A stretch of DNA of 64,000 bases from Dastarcus helophoroides (Eukaryota > Arthropoda > Insecta > Coleoptera > Bothrideridae), in assembly GCA_028583605.1 (NCBI GenBank), contig CM053327.1, positions 24,415,629 to 24,479,628 on the forward strand, written 5' to 3'. Of this stretch, positions 33,951-45,719 are shown piece after piece. A program made the position numbers and the translations under genes. How positions within the stretch are numbered: the stretch's first letter is position 1; the number at the start of each line of letters is the position of its first letter. Below the pieces are notes generated by a model. The model searched no databases, had not been told where the DNA came from, and saw only the letters and a list, made by a program, of their open reading frames with translations.

Positions 33951-36900
33951 TACTAATATTTTCAATCTCGAGTAAATCCGATATATCTAGTTAGATTCAA
34001 GAGAATACACTTGTAGTCGAATTCCGCTGCAAAAAAATAGCTTGCCAGCTCCACTTACATCGCTCTGCATGATCAGCAATGCGCTTGATATCTTAGAATG
34101 TTATTTCAAGAAGTAAAATAGCGGCTTTGTGGGTACGTATGAATACAGACAATGCCGTTGGTTGACATATGTATCCATTTCCTTAAATCCAAAAACTAAA
34201 GAAAATAAACTACATTGCTTTATACAAAAATAGCAGGAATCTGACATATACACTGATTTTTTATTAGGTCAAAATTTTCTATCCATATATTTCAACCCTT
34301 TGAGCCTCTAAACAAAAGTGATTACTTCCAAACGCTTCTGCATTAAAAACTGCTTATTATTTTAAATTATACTATTAGCAAATTTCCAAATGTTCTTCTT
34401 CTTAAGTATCTAATGTGAAAATAAATCTTCATGCTGAGAATGCGTACAACAATGTAAGCAATACATCGACTTGCTTTTCTTATAGGCAAACGATGAAATA
34501 AAGCTGGCTTATCAAAACTACAAATGTTTTTGACAATCTGAATAGTACTGTCCTAGGCTAAAAACTTCCGCCTAAGATTAGCTGCAGTTATTTGACTATG
34601 AGTAGAGTCAATCTATTTTCTTTGCCAAACAAAGTAGCTAAACAAAAACGGGCTTCTACTGAGGCTGGTAAAATTCCATACGTAAACAGGAAAACTAATT
34701 GTTAATTTCATGAAAACTGTACCATTAATACTACATACCACGATGTAGCTAATTTAGTAATTAGACGTTCCCCCGTTACATCCATTTCTTTAATTATTTA
34801 TTACGAAATAATTTTGGTGAACCCCATCTTTACCCTAGATGAGGAGCTCATTTAATATCCACAAAGCTCTCAAATAGAATCACCTTATTTGCTTTACCCT
34901 TCGGAAACTAAGCCACTTTAAAATTAATCAGTAAATCCTACAATTGGCTTCGTTATTTTAAACAAAATCTAAAAATCGTCCACACTGCAAAAATCTAATT
35001 CCGATACTACGGAAAACTTGTACCGTCAACTGCAAAGGTAATCTCGTGATACATCTCTCTCGAGGGATCTTCCAAACAGTCTATATTTAATTCCAACAAG
35101 GTCGTTACTCCGAACGAATTTCCATTATTATTTGAGTCCTCGCTAGTCCCTTTTTTAATTTAATCCAGCCAACTCTGACAGCCCGAAAAAGTATCAGGAT
35201 GTAATGAAATCCTGAGGCGGATGATAAGATTCACCTGTGCTGGATGGGCTCATTTTCAAACATCTTTCTTTTTTTAGTTGTCAGTAATAAACCAAGTAAC
35301 GTACCAGGAATGAAAGATGTCGAGCGAGATTAAGTTCTTTAAACATCAATAGATGTCAAGTTTTGTTAAGGGTAAATTTAATTCGATCGAAAGGAAAATA
35401 AATAATACAGGTTCTTGAGAAATTACTTGCTTTGACGCTAGCTATCGGACAAAAGAATAACTCTGGTAATTGTATCGTGTAGAATGTAACAATATTGGGG
35501 GTAAAGAAAGGGCTAACAATAAAACCTTACCAGCTTTACTTAAATGTGGAGGTGTATGCCCGGGGACTATTGTTTAACGGGGTGTTATTTTTGCGTCATG
35601 TCATCAAGTAATGAATACGTCGGGGTATTAGGGTTTTACATAATGGTCTTCAATGGATGTTAGAACTAATAAGTGACAAGTATTGTCCAAATAATTCAAG
35701 TTAGCGTACAGTCTCGAGCTGGAAGCGATTTTGTGTGTAGATAAACTAGAAGGGTTCTGCTCTTAAGGTTTTACAAGTCTTCGTTTACGATATATGAATG
35801 ATGTAAACATTTTATCACTTAACATGTTTTAATCTGTTGCAGTTTCAAAATTTGCGAGTCGTGGTATGTGCTTTCTCTGAATAACTTCCGCGATAATTCC
35901 AGTTAATGTGGCATAAGTTACCAAAAAAGCAACTTGGGTCGATGATAGAGAGATGTTTTTCTCAACAGTGAAACGTTTATAATTGGTTTTTATTATTATG
36001 GCTTCAATTGTCTACTGCAAATAACATTTGTTTGAACTAGTTAGGATAGGTATATCTATATAAAAACGCTACAGTTTGCAATTCTTAAGATTGGCTTTTG
36101 TGACCGTCACCTATAGTAATGGTTTAAAATATTGTATGTATATTTTAATATTATTTTGTAAGTAGCAGCTCCATTACCTCAATATTAAGGATGTAACTTT
36201 ATTATCTTTTCTTGTATTTACCAGATGTAAATTTTAACAGGGAATTGTTTTGTGATTATCACCCTTCTGGAGCTTTGATGGAAATGACTGATGTGGTGTG
36301 GTATCATTCAAAACTAACCTTAACACATACGTTTCTTAGTTTATTGTTTGGCATAATAATTGCTTCATTACCAAAGCTATCTTGGATATCCGCAAACATT
36401 GGATTACGTGCCAACATTAGAAACTAGCGTACTCACTTCCAAGTCAATTTCAAACCAGTTCTAACATCCTGAGATTATTGTAAACTGCATACAATTGCTC
36501 GAAACTTTAATCATCCTTCATATTTGAACTTAATCTGTTTCCCATCAATAATATTAATCTCGAAGTTGCCGAACCGCTCGAATTTCGCTTACGCGCTACA
36601 TATAACGTGTATTATTAGAAGATTGATAGATTACATCTTAGATTCGAAGGAAATAAAATGATTGAGGTTTCTTTATTTGCTAGTGAACTATCTTCCGAAG
36701 GAAGCCTGATTAAATTTTAAACTTGAGCTTTTTGGGTGGAAGTGCCGAAGCTCTTAATGGCCTTCGCTACTTACATTTGATAGAAAGTGCATGAAGTTTT
36801 CATTGAATATTTATGGAAGTTTCAACTTCTTTCTGCTTCTATTTAAGATTATTTGCAGAGTATGGCTTGATTAAACTATAAAAACAAAATACGTTTGTAT

Positions 36901-38772
36901 TTCTCTGCCCCAGATAATGAAGATGAATACCTTTATATTAACACTATAAAAAAATTCAACCACGTAAATATACCAAAATTTTGAAGTGTTGTACAAAGAG
37001 TCTTATATCTCAGTTTGTATCAAAGTTCCAAGTTTGGACTATTCAATTATTGAAATTTGTTAAATTGTTTGCTTAAATTTCAATTTTTTTACAGTAGGGT
37101 TCATATTTCTTGAGTTTTTATGTGACTGATTAATGACGGTGAGCTGTAAATGTTTCAGTGACCATATCATACTGATGGTGGCCAGGGAAGGCTAAAACCG
37201 GTGCATGGTTGCTGGTTGTAAATATTTTCAGTTATGGCTTGTTCAAATATAGAATTGACAATCTTACAATGAAAGCAGTAGACAACGATATACTCATCGA
37301 GGCCTTAAATAAAACCTAATAATGTGTACCTACCTCCTTAAGTTATTAAATAGTTTTGCAATTCGGATTAATACAGAAGAGTCCAATGGCATTCTTCATT
37401 ATCAAACATCTTAAAAGCTTTATAACAAAACACATCGTCAATTCCCACGTTAAGTAAAACGTTCATTTAGATTGCCCAAGCAAGTACAGAAATCTAGTAT
37501 GTTTTCGCCTAGATTCATGCTAATGCATGCAATGTGCAGCTAAGCACGCGAAACGGTAATGAAATTGTAAAATGCTCTTTATGATCTATGATAGCGCTCC
37601 GAAATAAAGTTAGATAGTAATACGCCATTGTAAACTATTCTTCCTACTGAACAATGGCACGTATGCTATCATAATACAAAACGATTTTATTATTTCCATC
37701 AGAAATCTAAATAATTTCAGCCTTCAAGGTTTATAATAGGACATGAATATTATAAAGGACTATTTTATAAATTACGACATCATATATGTACAAATTACCA
37801 CTGAGCCAAGTAGTGAAATTTCCCCTGGGTGGGTGTCGACTATATTCAAAGGATGAATTTGCAATATGTATAGCCTGCATTACACAAATGGTCTCAGTAA
37901 CAAAACAGCAAAGGGGCTGTACAAATCGTAGTAAAATCACATGTTGGTGTAAAAATTTAGCCAGAGAAAAAGTACAAAGTAAAAAGAAATAAAAATGAAT
38001 CTCCCAAATCCATTAGCTACAATCGTCGACACCTAACATTGAAATAAGCCTGATAAAACCTAGAGCGCACAATACTATCTTTATCACCTCCCTTAAAATA
38101 GGTCTTCTTCGGAAGCCACTTGGAACATTCAAGATTTAACTTTTCAGACTTATAAAGCACTCTGGGCTTACAGCTAATATCAGATAAAAGTTAAACCGTT
38201 GTTGAAATATTCAGCTCGCGAAGGATTTATAATGTGACCGAAAATTTAGTGCAACAGAGGAGTCGACAGTAATCTAGTAATTTTGTATTATTTTTCGTAT
38301 TAACTGTTTTACAAGCAGCTCTATAGCCGACAGTGGAGCTTCTTTGGCTTTTATTGGTTTTCCTCCTTTTGGTCAAGCAACACAAAGCTTCTTGCGGTGA
38401 AAGAAACAAATTTCGAACAAACCGAGATGAAGCGGAATGGAGTTTATAAAAGTTCAGTAAACCACTCGAGGGAATACGTTAGGTGCATATTTTAGATTTC
38501 CTTAAAGCTGTGGAAGACCCTAAGGTCACTTATACTGAGTCCACAAAATCACTTCCTCGGGGAATTAAACGTATCGGCCAACTTTTATTTGAACAGCCCA
38601 ACGGACGGAGTTTCAACAAATCTCTTTTGAAATATATTAAGTTTAATGTAAACTGACAGGTTATATCTTATGCATCGTCAAAAATATATTTGGTTTCACG
38701 AAATTTTCTGTTTTAACAATTTTCATTAATAGCAATTAATAACAATTAATAATTAGTAAAAGGAGAATACTC
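33951..38772. other. AT-rich non-coding stretch
   Basis: No gene is recognised. Open frames at 36212-36427 and 37731-37992 lack known motifs. Sequence at 37100-37260 (TTTATGTGACTGATTAATGA, GGTTGTAAATATTTTCAGT) recurs around the solo LTR at 55300-55840. Confidence 0.4.
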
Positions 38773-38885
38773 AAATGCATAGACCAATTGGTTAAGGCAT
38801 TTATTATTTATATGTAAACTAGAGACCAGTTTCGATTTCATTAGATCTTGTCAGCCAAAGCTCAATCCAAATCCGATAAACGAAC
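38773..38885 (-). repeat. Dispersed fold-back repeat family, copy 3
   Basis: ATGCATAGACCAATTGG, GAGACCAGTTTCGATTTCAT and TTAGATCTTGTCAG correspond to the reverse complement of copy 1 (4725-4935). It is the most degraded copy. Confidence 0.45.
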
Positions 38886-39985
38886 CATTACTAGAAGGTG
38901 TAGTAACTACTTGTACTTGACTTCAGACAAGGAGCTGCTCTAAATGCCATCCATAGGAACCGTGCAAGAACTGTAAATCGCTTTCACATGGTCAAAAACG
39001 TAAAAGAGATATCAATGCTAACGCACTGAAAATTATTTAAATCCCTTTATAATGGACCCATTTTATGTGTATCTCGTGAAATTGGCAAATTTTTAAGTAT
39101 TGTTCAGTTCCTAACTAACGGTTGACCACAATCGGTGTATTCGCTCGAAGCGAAATAAAAACCATGTTTTAATCGGGAAGGGAGGTTTCCAAATGAGGGT
39201 TGAGGTTTTTAACATTGCAATAAATAAGCCAATCAATGTTTAATGATGTGAATGTTGTTCATTCAAATAAAATTTCCTAAATATGCGATTTCTTAGCGAA
39301 ATGTTTAAGCTTCGGTGGGTCCAAAAACGAAAGACCGCTTATAAAAAGATTTTAGCTTGTCCATAGGGTAAGAATGCTTCTCTTTCACCTGAAGAGCTTT
39401 CGAATGCAACATTTTTTTAGGGTCTTTTTTAAAAGTTTTCGTTCTTTTGATGGGCAAATATCGATATTAATAAATAACTTTAAATTTATTCTGACTAAAA
39501 TATAATGGAATATGTTATATAAAGCAGGTTTATGATCTCTAAATTGACATTGTGATGCAAGCGATGCATCGATCAAAAGTTTCAGAAGGCAACTTGTTTC
39601 ATGAAACGTCATTTCTCATTTCTTCCGATTCTTAAGTACCTTGCTCGATACTAAGTGTATAGTGAATTTATTTTAACTTAGACAAAAGTTAAATGAGATT
39701 TTAAAAGAAAGTTGAAATTGTAGCATTTTATATCTGATGTCTTTTATAATGCAACATTTCTTATGAAATTTGATTCTTTAATAAACCCCCGCTATTATAT
39801 CTGAATGAAAGCGTTGTTTAGTAGAAATTCAATTTATCGACTATTGAAATCCGAACAATACTTCCGTTTATCTAAAACTTTATTAAAATGAAATCTACGC
39901 CATGTCAATTTCTAGCATTACATTACTGTCATTTATAAAATGCAGTCTAGATACACGCCCTAATTAAAATTTCGACCTTAAATTC
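38886..39985. other. AT-rich non-coding stretch
   Basis: Nothing is recognised here apart from chance open frames. Confidence 0.4.
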
Positions 39986-41869
39986 GAATATTCGAACTTA
40001 TTTTGCTGATTAATTACAAGACTTGGCTTTTTTATATATTTGGATTTCAAAGTCAGTTTCAAAAATTTGGAAGTAAACCAGAAATTTCAATAGAAAAGTT
40101 CGAAAAAAATGTTGAGAATAGTTTTGAATTGTTTTTCCAAATTTTAACTTTAACCCTAACTAACCCCAACTAAACTTAATGTTGAGTTACATTATAACTA
40201 CACACGTCGAGCGGACTACGCATTAAAAAACGTAAATATCGACAAAATCGTTTAATGAAATTAGAAACATGTTACATGGTACAATAGTAGGTGTATATCG
40301 GTTGTAACACGATCCCCCTATTTTTCTTTATTTCTGAAGATAAACTTTTCATACTTGCTACACTTGATGTACTTATGAAATGTCAAATTTTGACATAAAA
40401 ATGACATTCCTACTGCTGTCACTTTTGCTAAAACTGATACCACTCTTGATTTTTAAATGGGATACCCTGCATATTATTACATTTTTGAAATCTGCACAAA
40501 TGTTGGCGAATTAAAAAAGCGTATCTTCCTCAATATTCTTCCTATTCTTCTCTATTTTTGACGATTAAAAAAACCTCTCCTCTTTAACAGTTGTAATTTA
40601 CTTCTGGCAAAACCAGGCCCGGTCGTAGCAAATATTTATAGAAACGTCGTGAAATTTTTAATATCTCTTGTTGTATTTATCGTTAATAGAGTTTAATAGA
40701 TATGAATTTAGCAATTGTCGAAGCTTTGAGAAAAGTGATCCCAACTTTGAACCAAAGTGGACATTTTAATAAAGTGGACATTTTAGTAAAGTGGTTAAAC
40801 CTAATCGAATTTCAAAATTTAAGGTCTCAAAGTCAATATTTCGAGCTGACAGTCGAGAATTTGGAAATTTTAATGGTAAAGTCAAAATTTCAAAATAACC
40901 TCTTGAAAATATTCTTTTAATTTTAAGTTTATTTTTTTAAATCTTGACCTTGAAAAACGAAACCTTAAAAAACGAAACCATTAGTTTTACTCCTATCAAA
41001 AGCCCCTCAACGCGCCCAAAGAAATTTTCACTTCAAAAAAAATAAAAATTTCCACTTCGGCTGTAAATTCGAAAAATACGACTTTTATAACATAGTCTTC
41101 TTCTGAAGATTTTGGGCTTCAATCCAAATTAGACCTAATAGATATTTATTTTTAACTAAAGGTTTAAGTATTTTTTTCAAAATTTGGAGTTTGAAGTTAA
41201 CTTTAAAAAATATTAGCATCAAATTAACAACTTTCGATTTAAAAGAGGTCACAGTTTACAAAGAAACTCAAAAGTTACTACTACGTAAGCAAGCATTTCA
41301 CCTACGCCCTCTTCAATGCAAAAATGAGCAAACCGTCAACTCCACAGATCCTTACGTAAGCTTTTTCAATTTTTTTAAGTATTTAATCGATAAAGCTGTT
41401 CCCAGTTTTATCAAATATTTTTGACGTTTAAAAAAACGTTTTACCAATAATTTCACAGCAATAAATTTTATTTATTTTTTCAAAAATTGGAGATTGAGTA
41501 GTTTAAATTTCTCGAAAAAATGTTCAAAATCGAAAGTCGGCCATAAAGGTCGAAATTTAGAGTCGTAATTAATTTCTAAATTTGAAATTAAAAAGTTCTT
41601 ATTTTAAATTGCTTTATAAATTTTGGTTTTTAGAAAATTTGGGGATGAACGACGTAAAATTTGTTAAAAATCTAAATTTTACAAAGACTTACAACTTTAA
41701 ATGGAAACTTTAATGTTGTTATTAAAAGTCTACATTTCTAAAAAGATATCTAAGACTCTTATTTAAAAACTGACTTGTTGCATGGAAACTTAGGGTCAGA
41801 TTCCTCGAATCAAAATATGAAAAAAATGTTCCAAAATGATTGTTTTCTAAGATAAAAATTGACCATATA
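39986..41869. repeat. Quasi-repetitive low-complexity field (left)
   Basis: The text is built from diverged variants of short blocks such as TTTCAAAATTT, AAAATTTTGAC, AAATTTGGAG and CGAAATTTCGA at irregular 20-50 nt spacing, in both orientations. The open frame at 40702-40920 (protein with repeated SQ/NLEILMVKSK-like stretches) is a by-product. The same texture recurs at 42800-43060 and 49840-50940. It is most likely a decayed tandem array. A half copy of the 14840 MITE is embedded at 40621-40706. Confidence 0.5.
40621..40706 (+). mobile_element. Half copy of the 14840-15008 palindromic element
   Basis: GTCGTAGCAAATATTTATAG, AAACGTCGTGAAATTTTTAA, TTGTTGTATTTATCGTTAAT and AGAGTTTAATAGATATGAA match the right half of the full element. 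It begins exactly at the element's centre, so only one arm is present. Confidence 0.65.
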
Positions 41870-42146
41870 CAGTTATGCAAAAATGTCAAAATTTTTTTCA
41901 ACTTGGGCACGCTGTATCTCGGTTAATATCAACTTTTGGTATAAGGTAAATGTGACTAAATCACCTTATTTTTATACGATAAATCCACTCTTCCTCTATC
42001 TACCATAAAACTGAAATACGAAAATTGTCCCCTGAAACCAAGAAAGAATAAAAAACACAATAAGCTCTAAAGCGTTTCAAGAGCCAAGCTATCATCTTCA
42101 GAGAGATACTACCATTATCTACCATTACCTATGTTCCGCCCTGTAT
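41870..42146 (+). repeat. Dispersed repeat interrupted by a fold-back insertion
   Basis: CTCGGTTAATATCAACTTTT, GGTATAAGGTAAATGTGACT and AAATCACCTTATTTTTATAC, then after an interruption CTACCATTACCTATGTTCCG and CCCTGTATAAAA, align to 7735-7872. The break is exactly at TATCTACCAT, duplicated at 41997-42006 and 42116-42125. Confidence 0.7.
42007..42115 (+). mobile_element. 109-bp fold-back-family insertion with 10-bp target duplication
   Basis: Contains CCCCTGAAACCAAGAAAGAA, AAAAAACACAATAAGCTC and GCCAAGCTATCATCTTCAGA, matching one arm plus loop of the element at 15895-16074. It is flanked by TATCTACCAT on both sides inside another repeat. This is the cleanest evidence that the family transposes. 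Confidence 0.7.
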
Positions 42147-42309
42147 AAAATTTGATACATATTTTGACCTCCTAAAAGATTGATTGACAAATCTACAAAC
42201 TTCAGATTTGTTAATTTCGAGACTTCGGAATGAGTGAAATAAGGAACGAGTGTGAGATCGAGGACGTAGGTAGGTGGGGACGCAAGCGACGTAGAACATG
42301 AAACGAACA

Positions 42310-42450
42310 TGGAACATGGAACGAACCGTTGGCAGAATGAACAACGACAGAACAGCAAAAATAGCACGAGATGGAATTTCTCAGACACGCCGACCTTTAG
42401 GTAGACCCCCAGAAAGATGGAAGGACTACTGGACATCTACGTCTCAAAAG
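42310..42450 (+). mobile_element. RTE-like RT C-terminal remnant
   Basis: The plus-strand frame reads VGRMNNDRTAKIARDGISQT followed by RRPLGRPPERWKDYW. This matches the common tail of RTE-type reverse transcriptases (GH-RM--DR-AK----...GRP--RW-DD). It is short and truncated on both sides; only this tail is visible. Confidence 0.5.
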
Positions 42451-45400
42451 AATTAGGTTGGAACTTACAGGCTTAATGCCTGAATTAAGGGAAAAAAGAA
42501 GAAGGAATGAATGAGTAAGAGAGTTAACTGAGTGGGATTTGCCTTTTATATACGGGTGAAAATGCAAAAATTGAAGAGGTTACGTTAATAATTATCATGA
42601 GATTTTAAAACGAAATGTATTCTTAAAACCCGCTCCTTTTAAAATTCAGGCCTTCCGCGGTTGATACAAGGAAAATAGTTGTAATTTTTTTTCTCACAAA
42701 CATGAAAATGAAAATTGCTTGAATTTGATAGGACAAAAAAAAGACAATTTATAATTATTTTTTAGTGACGCTCTTATTAATAGAAGTGAGTATAACTTAT
42801 AATTCTGTATATTTTCAATTTTCTTAAGTTTATCACTATTTTTAGGTCGCGATTTCAACTATTATACCATAACTCATATCCTAAAATGTCGAATTTAAAC
42901 TCGAAACTTGAATATTTCTTTAAGGACTTGGACTTCTTTCTCAAAATTTTGGTTTCAGTTCTATAACTTCTATATTTTCCTCAAAATTTATGTTTTAAAC
43001 TCCAAGTAAAATGTTGACAAAAAAATTCCAAATGCATTAAAAATCGAATCGAAAAAATAGAAGATCCTAACGATAAGTAGAAAATTGTAGTTATGCGGAC
43101 ATTCAATAAAACTGGGTGAAAAAAATATCGTTGTCTGCAGTATTCACATACTCTGACTTTGGACCCACCCTTCGGAATTCTGGTTCATGAAAGTTGAAAA
43201 TATTATTGTGGTAAATGCAATTTGGGAAAGTTGAGCAATAAAAGTCTATCGCTCGAAGAGAATTCAGCTGTGTCGCACGTGCCGATATTTTCGTCTTCTT
43301 TCCTCTAAAATTTCTTTTAACAATATCAAAATAATATCGCCCTTGAGGAGCGTGCCTACTAGACGATATTGTTTCTACAAAATTAATTTCCAATTATCCG
43401 AGTGAAAACAAAGTGAATTTGTGCAGAGTAAAAGAGAGATATAAGCGGAAATTGCGAAACAGCGAGCAGTAAAGGACAACAGTTGCTCCCGACCATTCTC
43501 TTTTATTAGTTTCAGGTTATCCCAAATAAAGTTTTGCTGCTGCTGCAACATATTTCCGCATTTTTTATTAAATAATTTTGAAACAGTCACAAAAGTCATG
43601 TAATTGGGTGCTTCTAAGCAAACTATTCGATTACACTTATACGTTTTATCGTGTTCCAGCAGTGATGATTTTTTAATAATTTCTGTATGCTTTCTGCCTA
43701 TTATAATCAAAATTGGTTCTGAATAAGGCAAAAGCTTTGACATTTGATAAAACAAAAATGAGGGTAAGGAATTAAAATACCAAACTGTAAGGCGAAAATT
43801 TTCTTGCAACCCTTAAATCAAAAACGATCCAAGTTCTCTAAATAAAGTTTTTATTTAGAAAAAACTTTATGTTTCTGTGATAATGCTGAGCATAAACAGA
43901 TTTAAACGTTGAAAATCAAGCTAAAGAAAAGAAGCCGTATTTCCGCCTTAAAAAGGTAGAAAATAAAGTAACCCAGTATTGAGGAAAGGTTTTAAAAAAA
44001 GTGAGCACAGATTTTAAAATATCAGTATTAAATTACATTGTTTATGGTTAAAGCCAGGAAAAGAACCAATTATGAATGAGAGGTTATCTTGTTTTATTTT
44101 ATTTAATTAGTAGCACAAAAAGGAAAAATCTGAAATAATTGAAATTAAAGGAACAAAGTGTTACAAGTTATTAAAAATACGCGAGATTGCCACAATATCC
44201 CTAATAAGGCACCTTAATAAACAGGAAAATAACATAGAATTGATAGATCCTCTAAATATCTTGTTGCTGATGTGGATTTTGCACATTAGATCATCAGAGG
44301 TTAATTACTAACAAATGCTCATATTTTAGCACCGCTCGGTAGATTTAAAATTTCTTGTTTGCGAACATTCAGCAGACGAAGCATTATTATTATGAAAAAA
44401 TAAATAAATAAATAAATAAATAAATAGATAAATAAATAAAGTTGAGCCTGGCGTCTAAATGAAGTCTGGATACTTTTAAACCTCCAAGGGTTTATCCGAC
44501 AGAATATAGCATTCTGAAGCATTTTTTCATATAGCTTAAGCCTCGGGAGATCAACTACAAAAGCGGTTTTAGTTGTATGCGTTTCCAAACCAGGAAAAAA
44601 ACATTCTCTTCTCGTAAAAGCCATATAAAGGTCAGCGGGATTTCAAGCGAAATAACTTAGGTGTAAAATTTTATGTTGTCTAAAGCCATTCCACTTTTAT
44701 TTATTCCAGACAACGGCTTTATACAAACCAAAAATAAAACTTATCCATTTTTTATAGCAAAAATATTGAAACTTACCCCAATAAATCTTTTGTTTGTCAC
44801 TGGTGGCACTATATTTCGCAACGAAATACTTTCGCACGTAATATTTCCTTCACGAGTTAGATTTTGATTTAATTAATTGACTCTCGCCTTACGAATTTTC
44901 CCTACATTCGTGTCTTAACAATTAATGAGATACTCTTAATTCGTGATTTATAAAGCTACTAAACAGGATAATAAATTAGATTTTGTGAATCGGGCTATGT
45001 AGCCGTGAAATTCGTTAGATGGCGATAATTAATAAAATTACTTAAGAATAACATTAAATCGTTTATTTACGAAATTAAATCGAAATGAGTAAAAATGTCT
45101 GTTGAAGGGCATTTCAAATTCAGAAATTATATCAACAAATAATATGCAACTACATTAATTGTCACACTTTCCGAATATCATCATCATAATATATCAGATA
45201 CTTTTGCTTCACGGTGCCATCAGCGGATGATGCAGTTGTTTGTGTAACTGTTATTGTCTTAACAATTTGTAACTTTGGATATCTAGTTAATTTTGCTAAG
45301 ATATACAGAAATAAATAGTTTAGTAAACTTCGCTGGGACATTTTGCATAAATGGAAACTTAACTGTTGGAAATATTTAATATACTCCGAAATCAAATATG

Positions 45401-45719
45401 CCTCTTCTACTTCTTGCCATTAATTTCATGCATGTGTAGTTTTTGATTTTTTTCAGTATTCCTGCTAAAATTGACTTAAGACTGCCTTATTATTTGGGTA
45501 CACTTCTTAAGTTAATATATTATTTAAAAAATGCTTTTTATTTTATGTAGGGGGAGTTTTCCTAGTGGCGGACACTTAAGGGTTTTTTGAGATTAAATAA
45601 AAAGCAATTTAAAAATATCTTGCTTTACTATTACATAATATTATCAACAATATGAAACATTAAAGTAAATGAACCAAAATCTAAACTGTTTCATAATTCT
45701 GGTTAAAATTATCACCAAA
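42451..45719. other. AT-rich stretch with microsatellite and unassigned open frames
   Basis: No gene is recognised. Two adjacent minus-strand frames (43103-43393, 96 codons; 43375-43809, 144 codons) lie in a patch of higher complexity but show no known domain. A tetranucleotide repeat (AAAT)n is at 44396-44442. Sequence at 44045-44200 (GAATGAGAGGTTATCTTGTT) recurs at 55180-55220. Confidence 0.4.
44396..44442 (+). repeat. (AAAT)n microsatellite
   Basis: About eleven tandem units of AAAT, with one changed to AGAT. It creates a leucine/tyrosine/isoleucine-rich frame on the other strand that should be ignored. Confidence 0.9.

Noticed and set aside
40150..40182. CCCTAACTAACCCC-like text resembling insect telomere repeats (CCTAA)n
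   Set aside because: Only two or three irregular units in the quasi-repetitive field; no tandem array.
44319..44624. Minus frame with an LFIYLFIYLF repeat
   Set aside because: Translation of the (AAAT)n microsatellite.
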